A stretch of 29,646 nucleotides of DNA, from contig WFVQ01000224.1 of NCBI GenBank assembly GCA_015491585.1, forward strand, positions 1 through 29,646, given 5' to 3'. The notes under the pieces are model-generated. The model saw nothing but the letters and a program-made list of their open reading frames with translations, did not search any database and was not told the origin of the DNA. The stretch comes from Deltaproteobacteria bacterium. Its GTDB lineage: Bacteria > Desulfobacterota > Dissulfuribacteria > Dissulfuribacterales > S140-46. Position 1 is the stretch's first letter, and the number at the start of each line of letters is the position of its first letter. Position numbers and translations under genes: made by a program. This document shows, one piece after another, positions 23,622-29,646 of this stretch.

Positions 23622-25100
23622 CTATCCCACGGAGGGCCGCTTTCTACGGCTCGAAGGGAGTATGCCCATCATGTTGCGGTACTTGGCTACTGTCCTCCTG
23701 GCTATCTTGATGTTGTCCTTCGCGAGGAGCTTGACGATCTGCTCGTCGCTGTAAGGCTTTTCCGGATTTTCTGACTGTATAAGCTGCCGGATCCTCTCCT
23801 TGACGCTCTGGGTGGCGATGTCTTCTCCATCCCCCTTCTTGAGTCCGGCGCTGAAAAAGAACTTCAGCTCGAAGACGCCCTGGGGCGTGTGGACGTATTT
23901 GTTGGTGGTGACTCGGCTGACAGTTGACTCGTGCAGCCCCACGTCCTCGGCCACGTCCTTGAGGATGAGAGGTTTTAAGTAGGCTATCCCCTTGTCGAGG
24001 AACTCCCGCTGGAACTTGACTATGCTCTCGGTGACGCGGTAGATGGTCTTCTGCCTCTGCTGGATGCTCTTGATGAACCACATGGCAGACTTGAGTTTCT
24101 CCTGGAGGAACGCCTTGGCGTCCTTGGGCTGACCATTGTCGTTGACCGCGTCCCGGTAGAAGGAGCTTATCCGCAGTTTGGGCATCCCATCATCGTTGAG
24201 GGAGATGACGTATTCGTCGCCCACCTTGTAAACATAGATGTCGGGGACTATGTAGTGGGTCTCCTCGGAGCTGAACGAGCGTCCAGGTCTGGGTTCCAGC
24301 CCCTGGATCACCTCCACCGCCCTGGCGACCTCTGCCACCGTCGAGCCCGTCGCCTTTGCTATGGCCTGGTAGTTGTGGCGCTCCAGCTTGTCGAGGTGGT
24401 GTTCCACGATCTCCTTGGCGAGGGGATCGCCCACTGCGTAGTGGTCTATCTGGATGAGAAGACACTCCTTGAGATCCCTTGCCGCAACTCCTACCGGATC
24501 GAAACGCTGGATCCGCCTCAGGACCTTCTCGACCTTCTCTGGTTCCACGCCTGCGTCTTCGGCGATCTCTTCTACACTGGCCTTGAGGTAGCCGCTTTCG
24601 TCTATGTTGCCGATGATCAATTGGCCGATCTGCCGTTCCTGTTCGTCACCGCTGTCCATCTGGAGTTGCCACAGCAGGTGGTCCAACAGGTCGGTGGTGC
24701 TGCGGACGATGTTCTCGTAGTTGACCTGCTCCTTTGCCTCGAAGGAGTATGCGTGGATGGTGGAGCGGCCGTCGTCGTCCCAGTATTCCCTCCACTCGGC
24801 CTCCTTGAGGGCTGAGGACTCCCACGGGGTCTTTTCCAGCTCCGAGGAGGCGAGGGTGGGCAACTCTTCTCCGCCTTCAGGGCGCTCGCCGACCTCGGTC
24901 TGGAGTCCTCCGCCCTGTTCCTGCCTGATCTCTTCTTCTCCCTGATTTTCTTCTAAGACTGGATTCGAGAGCAGCTCCTGATTGATCGCCTCCACCAACT
25001 CCATGCGGGAGAGCTGCAACAGCTTGATGGCCTGCTGCAGCTGCGGCGTCATCACCAGCTGCTGGGTGAGCTTGAGTTGCTGTTTTAGAGAAAGGGCCAT
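23622..25100 (-). CDS. rpoN: RNA polymerase sigma-54 factor
   Basis: A 492-residue RpoN. Region I is Gln/Leu-rich (KQQLKLTQQLVMTPQLQQAIKLLQLS in parts: KQQLKLTQQL, MTPQLQQAIKLLQLS), then an acidic linker (53-130), the core-binding region, a helix-turn-helix (LKDVAEDVGLHESTVSRV near 375), and the RpoN box ARRTVAKYR at 467-475. Sigma-54 recognises -24/-12 promoters and needs enhancer-binding ATPases. The lptB-rpoN spacing is four bases. I saw no convincing -24/-12 promoter in this window. Confidence 0.98.
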   Translation of the reverse strand: MALSLKQQLKLTQQLVMTPQLQQAIKLLQLSRMELVEAINQELLSNPVLEENQGEEEIRQEQGGGLQTEVGERPEGGEELPTLASSELEKTPWESSALKEAEWREYWDDDGRSTIHAYSFEAKEQVNYENIVRSTTDLLDHLLWQLQMDSGDEQERQIGQLIIGNIDESGYLKASVEEIAEDAGVEPEKVEKVLRRIQRFDPVGVAARDLKECLLIQIDHYAVGDPLAKEIVEHHLDKLERHNYQAIAKATGSTVAEVARAVEVIQGLEPRPGRSFSSEETHYIVPDIYVYKVGDEYVISLNDDGMPKLRISSFYRDAVNDNGQPKDAKAFLQEKLKSAMWFIKSIQQRQKTIYRVTESIVKFQREFLDKGIAYLKPLILKDVAEDVGLHESTVSRVTTNKYVHTPQGVFELKFFFSAGLKKGDGEDIATQSVKERIRQLIQSENPEKPYSDEQIVKLLAKDNIKIARRTVAKYRNMMGILPSSRRKRPSVG

Positions 25101-25104
25101 CTAA

Positions 25105-25827
25105 TCAAAACCTGAAGTCTTCTCCCAGATATATCTTCTTTGCCTTTTCACTCTTTGCGATCTCTTCCGGTGTCCCGTATTCGATGACGTCGCCCTTATT
25201 CAAGATATATGCCTGATCACACACCGTCAAGGTTTCACGGACGTTGTGGTCCGACAGGAAAACCCCGATACCACGGCGTTTCAGGCCATTTATGATACCC
25301 TGGAGCTCGGATACGGAGATGGGATCTACGCCGGCGAAGGGTTCGTCGAGCAGGATGAATTCCGGGTCCGTGGCCAGGGCCCTGGCCACCTCCACTCTGC
25401 GCCTCTCTCCTCCAGAGAGGGAAGAACCCTTTTGTTGCCGCAGCTCCTCCAGGCCCATCTCGGAGAGCAGCCTCTCTATCTTCTCCTCCATCTCCTCCCG
25501 AGGCACGGAGCGTTCCTCCAGCACGAGCCGGATGTTCTCCTCCACGGTGAGCCCGCGGAAGACAGAGGGCTCCTGTGGCAGGTAGGTTATCCCAAGCCTT
25601 GCCCGGCGGTGCAGGGGAAGGTCGCTGATCTCCCTGCCGTTCAGTGTGACGCTGCCGCTGTCGGGCTGGATTATGCCGGCGATCATGTAGAAGGTTGTGG
25701 TCTTGCCCGCGCCGTTGGGCCCCAGCAGCCCCATGACCGACGCCCCCTTGAGTTCAAGGTCCACACCGTTCACGACGGTGCGTCCCTTGTAGCGCTTGAC
25801 GAGTTTGTTGGCCTTGAGGGTGCTCAT
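25105..25827 (-). CDS. lptB: LptB, ATPase of the LPS export complex
   Basis: A 240-residue ABC ATPase. Walker A GPNGAGKTT is at 36-44, Q-loop YLPQEPSVFRGLTVEENI (82-99), signature LSGGE at about 136, Walker B ILLDEPFAGVDP, and the switch His in LSDHNVRETL. These match LptB, which drives LPS extraction with LptF and LptG (not in window). The ATG follows AAGG weakly. It lies between lptA and rpoN, the common order in proteobacteria. Confidence 0.97.
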   Translation of the reverse strand: MSTLKANKLVKRYKGRTVVNGVDLELKGASVMGLLGPNGAGKTTTFYMIAGIIQPDSGSVTLNGREISDLPLHRRARLGITYLPQEPSVFRGLTVEENIRLVLEERSVPREEMEEKIERLLSEMGLEELRQQKGSSLSGGERRRVEVARALATDPEFILLDEPFAGVDPISVSELQGIINGLKRRGIGVFLSDHNVRETLTVCDQAYILNKGDVIEYGTPEEIAKSEKAKKIYLGEDFRF

Positions 25828-25874
25828 GGATGCCTTGGCGCCGGGGCTGGAGTCGGGGGGAGGGATGTCATGGC

Positions 25875-26390
25875 CTACTGGCTGGGAAACACGGTCGCCT
25901 CTACCCGCTGGCCCGCGCCGCGCTTAACTATGCTGCGGTCTTCGTTGATGAAGAAGACGATCTCCGCTCCGCTCACCCTGTTCTTGCCCTGCCATACCTG
26001 GGCGTTACCCGAGAGGGTTACGATCTCCTTGGGCCTGTCATAGACGGCCTTCTCGCCTATGGCCACCTTGTCGCCCTTGGTGACCTTAACGTGGCCCTTG
26101 GCCACTATACGCTGCATTACCCGCTTCTCCTTGCCCTCGACCTCTTCCGTTGTGTAATAGACCACCACGTCGTCGGCCTCGATGGTCATTTCGCCCCTCA
26201 CGGCCTTGACATGCCCAACAAAGTGGACGGTGCCTTTCTGGTCCAGGATCTCCATCTTGTCGCTGGAGATGTTTATGGGCAGTACGGGCTTCTCCTTGCC
26301 TTTCGCCCATGAGGCACCCGGCAGGAACAGCAACATCGCCAACGCTGCGGTTGCGGGCAACGATCCGAGCACGCTCTTCAACCCTGGCAT
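25875..26390 (-). CDS. lptA: LptA, periplasmic LPS transport protein
   Basis: A 171-residue secreted protein. A signal peptide ends near ASWA (residues ~1-29), followed by the OstA-like beta-jellyroll: PINISSDKMEILDQKGTVHFVGHV and DDVVVYYTTEE, with repeated G-x-V-K strand motifs. LptA forms the periplasmic bridge that carries LPS to LptD. The ATG at 26390 is preferred over a GTG three codons upstream because GAGGAG is spaced eight bases from the ATG but overlaps the GTG. It follows lptC by 20 bases. Confidence 0.9.
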   Translation of the reverse strand: MPGLKSVLGSLPATAALAMLLFLPGASWAKGKEKPVLPINISSDKMEILDQKGTVHFVGHVKAVRGEMTIEADDVVVYYTTEEVEGKEKRVMQRIVAKGHVKVTKGDKVAIGEKAVYDRPKEIVTLSGNAQVWQGKNRVSGAEIVFFINEDRSIVKRGAGQRVEATVFPSQ

Positions 26391-26410
26391 ATCAATCACT
26401 CCTCTCTGAG

Positions 26411-26965
26411 CTATCCTGGAAAATCCCCGCCTTTTATGACGCTCTCCTGCTGGTCGATCACCAGCTTCCCCTGTTCGAAGTCGTAACGGAACCCCTTGCC
26501 CTTGAGCAAGAGGCCGGAGCGTTCGAACACCACGGGACTGTCACTGCTCATGACCATGTTCTTGTGGTCCATTACCAGGCTTGATGTCTTGAGCAGATCG
26601 CCCTCCTTGGTCTCAAGAAGGACATGTCCTTTTAACAGAATCCTGGCCTCATTTAAAGAGTAGCTGCCTTTGTCGGCGGTCACCCGTACCTCTCGGCCGT
26701 CTGCGCCTATCAGGGTGCTGTTGACCCCCTCCAGTTCAAGCTCTCCTGCTTTGTCGTAGTAGAGGCAGCGGGACGAGCGCAGCATGAGGCGGAGCCGTCC
26801 ATCTTCGTGGTGATAGAATCGTATCCCCTTCATCTCGACGTCCGCCTCGAGCGAGGCAATGAGCTGCCGCGGGAGCTGGGTCTCCATCTTGAAACCCTTC
26901 GCTATGACGAGCAGGAGGGTGGCCAGCAGGACAGGGGCTATCCAGATGAGCAGCCTAGAGAGCAT
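26411..26965 (-). CDS. lptC: LptC, inner-membrane LPS transport protein
   Basis: A 184-residue protein with one N-terminal membrane anchor (about 5-23), then a periplasmic jellyroll of short alternating strands (GIRFYHHEDGRLRLMLRS, VTADKGSYSLNEARILLKGHV in part, ending KGKGFRYDFEQGKLVIDQQ). Order and shape match LptC, which links LptB2FG to LptA. The ATG at 26965 lies 11 bases inside the end of kdsC; a longer frame reaching into kdsC is rejected since the membrane anchor starts here. Confidence 0.9.
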   Translation of the reverse strand: MLSRLLIWIAPVLLATLLLVIAKGFKMETQLPRQLIASLEADVEMKGIRFYHHEDGRLRLMLRSSRCLYYDKAGELELEGVNSTLIGADGREVRVTADKGSYSLNEARILLKGHVLLETKEGDLLKTSSLVMDHKNMVMSSDSPVVFERSGLLLKGKGFRYDFEQGKLVIDQQESVIKGGDFPG

Positions 26966-27515
26966 TTCCGGCGCCGCCGTCCATGAACCGGTTAAGGATC
27001 TCTCCCCACAGCCCCTTGGCGCGCAGGATGAGGTCGCATACCTCGCGCACTGCCCCCTTGCCACCAGGCAGGGAAGTGACCATGTGGACGTGATCGCTCA
27101 AGGGCTGGGCGGCGTCCGCCGGGACCACGGAGAGCCCGGCCCTCTTTAGTATGGGCAGATCCACCCAGTCGTCACCCACATAGGCCACTTCTTCGCTGGA
27201 GAGCCGGAATGCCTCCAAGATCTCTGCAAACACACGCCCCTTGTCACCGACGCCTTGATAGACCTTGGTCAGTCCGAGCTCCGCGGCCCTGCGCTCCACG
27301 GCGGCAGAGGCGCGGCTGGTGACTATGACCACGTCTATCCCCGCCTCCAGGAGCTGGCGCATCCCGAATCCGTCCCTGACAGAGAAGGACTGCACCTGCT
27401 CTCCGCTGGAGGTGTATGTGATGTCACCAGGGGTCAGGACCCCGTCCACATCAAGGGCGAGGAGCTTGATCTTCGCTGCTTTCTGGATGAGTATCTCCGC
27501 TGCGATGTGCCCCAT
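26955..27515 (-). CDS. kdsC: KdsC, 3-deoxy-D-manno-octulosonate 8-phosphate phosphatase
   Basis: A 186-residue HAD phosphatase without a cap domain. The nucleophile and acid/base are D22 and D24 in LALDVDGVL; FSVRDGFGMRQL (43-54) is a KdsC signature; VTSRAS (65-70) is motif II; GDKGRVF holds the motif III Lys; and YVGDDWVDLP (113-122) is motif IV. It removes phosphate from Kdo 8-phosphate in LPS core synthesis. It starts one base after kdsA and overlaps lptC by 11 nt. Confidence 0.96.
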   Translation of the reverse strand: MGHIAAEILIQKAAKIKLLALDVDGVLTPGDITYTSSGEQVQSFSVRDGFGMRQLLEAGIDVVIVTSRASAAVERRAAELGLTKVYQGVGDKGRVFAEILEAFRLSSEEVAYVGDDWVDLPILKRAGLSVVPADAAQPLSDHVHMVTSLPGGKGAVREVCDLILRAKGLWGEILNRFMDGGAGNAL

Positions 27516-27516
27516 G

Positions 27517-28389
27517 CTATCCCGCTGTTCTGGTGGAACACTTCATGGCCGCCTCGTGAATTATGGAGAGGTCATTGAGGAGGGCCTTTGCCCCTGTCAG
27601 GTCCAGGCTGTTGGGGCCGTCACACTTTGCCCTCGCCGGTTCTGGATGGACCTCCATGAAGATCCCGTCCACTCCGGCTGCCACGGCCGCCCTTGCAAGC
27701 AAGGGGACGAATTCGCGCTGTCCTCCGGAGCAGGAGCCGCTTCCGCCTGGAAGCTGCACGCTGTGGGTGGCATCGAAGATCACCGGCGTGCCGAACCCCC
27801 TCATCACCTGTAATCCCCGCATATCCACCACCAGGTTGTTGTAGCCGAAGGAGGCCCCTCGCTCGGTGAGCGTGACACCGCTGCCTCCCGCCTCCCTCAC
27901 TTTGCCTACGGCATGGACCATGTCCCACGGGGCCATGAACTGCCCCTTCTTTATGTTGACAGGGAGTCCGGTCCTGGCCGCCGCCACCAGCAGATCGGTC
28001 TGGCGGCAGAGGAATGCAGGAATTTGGATCATGTCCAGCACTTCTTTCACCGCGTCTGCCTGCTCCGGCAGGTGGATGTCACTTATGACCGGGACTCTGC
28101 ACCTCTCCTTTACCTCCGCCAGCATTTCGAGCCCCTTGTCCAGGCCAGGGCCCCTGAACGAGGCTATGGATGTGCGGTTGGCCTTGTCGAAGGATGCCTT
28201 GAACACATAGGAGAAGCCGCTCTCTTCGGCAGCCTCGCGCATGGCCATGCCTATCTCGAGCGCGGTGTCGAGGTCCTCCAGGACGCACGGCCCGGCGATA
28301 AGCAAGAGCCGTCCGCCCCCTATCTCCAGAGGGCCTCCTGGCCCCTTGACCGTGACCGTGCCTGCCTCCATCACCGTATCAGCCCTCAC
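27517..28389 (-). CDS. kdsA: KdsA, Kdo 8-phosphate synthase, metal-dependent type
   Basis: A 290-residue enzyme that condenses PEP with arabinose 5-phosphate. KASFDKANRTS (64-74), RQTDLL, NIKKGQF and FDATHSVQLPG follow the family. C35 in IAGPCVLED is the position that is Asn in metal-free E. coli KdsA; with the His in DATHS, the Glu in FMEVHPE and the Asp in AKCDGP this makes the four-ligand site of the metal-dependent class (as in Aquifex). The start is GTG at 28389, overlapping the pyrG end by 11 nt, with AAAGGAAC before it; an ATG six codons on (28371) is an alternative. Confidence 0.95.
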   Translation of the reverse strand: MRADTVMEAGTVTVKGPGGPLEIGGGRLLLIAGPCVLEDLDTALEIGMAMREAAEESGFSYVFKASFDKANRTSIASFRGPGLDKGLEMLAEVKERCRVPVISDIHLPEQADAVKEVLDMIQIPAFLCRQTDLLVAAARTGLPVNIKKGQFMAPWDMVHAVGKVREAGGSGVTLTERGASFGYNNLVVDMRGLQVMRGFGTPVIFDATHSVQLPGGSGSCSGGQREFVPLLARAAVAAGVDGIFMEVHPEPARAKCDGPNSLDLTGAKALLNDLSIIHEAAMKCSTRTAG

Positions 28390-29646
28390 GTTCCTTTGAA
28401 AGGCGGTACTTCAAGGCGGCCTGGATGAAGGCGGTGAAGAGGGGATGGGGGGCCAGGGGCCTGGACTTGAACTCGGGATGGAACTGGCATCCCAGGAACC
28501 AGGGATGGTCTGGGATCTCGACTATCTCAACCAGCTTTCCGTCCGGGCTCAGGCCGCTGAACCGCATTCCCGCCTCTTCGAGCTTGAGGCGGTAATCCAT
28601 GTTGAATTCGTAGCGGTGACGGTGCCTCTCCATGATCTCAGGAGTCTTGTAGGCGGAGTGGGCAAAGGAGTCCTCCTGGATGCGGCACGGATATGCCCCC
28701 AGACGCATGGTGCCCCCCATGTCGCCGTTCTCTTCCCTGCTCTCCACCTTGCCGGTCCGGTAGTCGTACCACTCCTTCATCAGGTAGATGACCGGGTCAG
28801 GTGTGTTGGAGGCGAACTCGGTGCTGTCGGCCAAGGGGATACCGGCCACGTTGCGGGCGAACTCTATGACAGAGAGCTGCATTCCAAGGCATATCCCGAA
28901 GAAGGGGATGCCGTTCTCTCTGGCATAGCGGATGGCCTCAAGCTTGCCCGCTATCCCCCTGGTGCCGAAGCCGCCTGGGACCAGGATCCCGTCGAGGCCT
29001 GCCAGCCTCTCGTCCAGTTCGGCGTCGCTCAACTCCTCGGAGTTTATGAAATCTATCTCCACCTTGGAGCTATTGGCCACGCCGCCGTGGGCCAGGGCCT
29101 CGTTGAGGCTCTTGTAGGACTCGGTCAGGTTCACGTACTTGCCCACCAGCCCGATCTTTACCGTGTGCTGGGGCCTCTTGATCCTGGACACCAGCTCCTC
29201 CCACGGCTTCAGCACCGGCGCCCTGGTCCACATGTTAAGGGACTTGACTATGGTTTCGTCGAGCCCCTCCTTGTTGAAGCGGATGGGGACCTCGTAGATG
29301 GATCGGACATCCTTGGCGGTGATGACGTTCTCTGGTGCCACGTCACAAAATAGGGCGATTTTCTTCTTGAGGCCCTCGGGGATATCCTTCTCGGTACGGC
29401 ACAGGAGGACGTCGGGCTGGATGCCTATGGAGCGCAGCTCCTTGACGCTGTGCTGCGTGGGCTTGGTCTTCAGTTCGCCCGCCGCCTTGATGTAGGGTAC
29501 GTAGGTTACGTGGATGTATAGGGTGTTCTCCCTTCCAAGGTCCTTTCTCAGCTGCCTTATGGCCTCTAAGAAGGGGAGCCCCTCTATGTCGCCCACCGTG
29601 CCGCCGATCTCGATTATGGCGATGTCCGCCTCACCCCTAAGCTGCA
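28379..29646 (-). CDS. pyrG: CTP synthase, partial (5' end beyond window)
   Basis: 421 residues of CTP synthase, cut by the window edge; the frame stays open to base 29646 (QLRGEADIAIIEIGGTVGDIEG read across the GTG at 29596, so that GTG is internal, not a start). About 120 N-terminal residues with the P-loop lie outside. Visible are IEIGGTVGDIEG, KTKPTQHSV (amidoligase domain), and the glutamine amidotransferase domain with GGFGTRG, the nucleophile Cys in FFGICLGMQ, and QFHPEFKSRP near the end. It makes CTP from UTP and glutamine. CTP is later used by KdsB to activate Kdo, which suits its place next to kdsA and kdsC. Confidence 0.96.
   Translation of the reverse strand, partial: QLRGEADIAIIEIGGTVGDIEGLPFLEAIRQLRKDLGRENTLYIHVTYVPYIKAAGELKTKPTQHSVKELRSIGIQPDVLLCRTEKDIPEGLKKKIALFCDVAPENVITAKDVRSIYEVPIRFNKEGLDETIVKSLNMWTRAPVLKPWEELVSRIKRPQHTVKIGLVGKYVNLTESYKSLNEALAHGGVANSSKVEIDFINSEELSDAELDERLAGLDGILVPGGFGTRGIAGKLEAIRYARENGIPFFGICLGMQLSVIEFARNVAGIPLADSTEFASNTPDPVIYLMKEWYDYRTGKVESREENGDMGGTMRLGAYPCRIQEDSFAHSAYKTPEIMERHRHRYEFNMDYRLKLEEAGMRFSGLSPDGKLVEIVEIPDHPWFLGCQFHPEFKSRPLAPHPLFTAFIQAALKYRLSKEREG

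Noticed and set aside
1..29646. CRISPR arrays, defence systems, prophage or toxin-antitoxin modules
   Set aside because: No regularly spaced repeats or recognisable genes of these kinds were seen; nearly all the sequence is explained by housekeeping genes.

Overview
The window is a gene-dense, fairly GC-rich stretch of chromosome from a Gram-negative, lipopolysaccharide-making bacterium. The gene set suggests a deltaproteobacterium-like lineage (Desulfobacterota sensu lato): LPS genes (kdsA, kdsC, lptC, lptA, lptB) run into rpoN, hpf, ptsN, rapZ and a mannose-family EIIA; pyrR is present; a second-type EF-G stands alone; and a PPDK-like giant protein is found. The lineage is inferred from gene content and order, not from a tree. 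No phage, IS, integrase, CRISPR array or plasmid gene was seen. Layout: (1) 18-2057, minus: a lone elongation factor G paralogue, divergent from (2) 2261-9092, plus: an eight-gene, mostly overlapping operon: pyrR, pdxA carrying an extra N-terminal domain, a NodI/NodJ-like ABC exporter, a cation diffusion facilitator, tsaE, a long RmlA-type nucleotidyltransferase and an RmlC-like cupin. (3) 9093-10715, minus: three small genes (DUF456 membrane protein, Cys-rich cytosolic protein, PepSY-associated membrane protein). The last two are visibly more AT-rich, and the Cys-rich gene has its own promoter with a 16-bp palindrome at the expected transcription start. (4) 10793-14710, minus: promoter, divergent gap, pgk, tpiA, secG, tRNA-Leu(GAG), structured trailer and terminator, forming a glycolysis/secretion/tRNA operon. 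(5) 14731-15416, minus: a secreted CARDB-like protein with its own promoter and terminator. (6) 15440-29646, minus: a long collinear series, read from the right edge as pyrG (5' part outside the window), kdsA, kdsC, lptC, lptA, lptB, rpoN, hpf, ptsN, rapZ, EIIA(Man), rimI, a canonical gap, and a 1417-residue PPDK-like protein. How the genes fit together: region 6 joins CTP supply and Kdo synthesis (CTP is later used to activate Kdo) with LPS transport, sigma-54, ribosome hibernation and PTS-type regulation. Region 4 covers lower glycolysis. Region 2 mixes pyrimidine control, vitamin B6, export, metal efflux, t6A tRNA modification and sugar-nucleotide synthesis. The two most unusual proteins are PdxA fused to what looks like a complete but catalytically degenerate biotin-protein-ligase domain, and the 1417-residue protein that has the ATP-grasp and phosphohistidine domains of PPDK, lacks its pyruvate/PEP barrel, and carries about 900 unassigned N-terminal residues.
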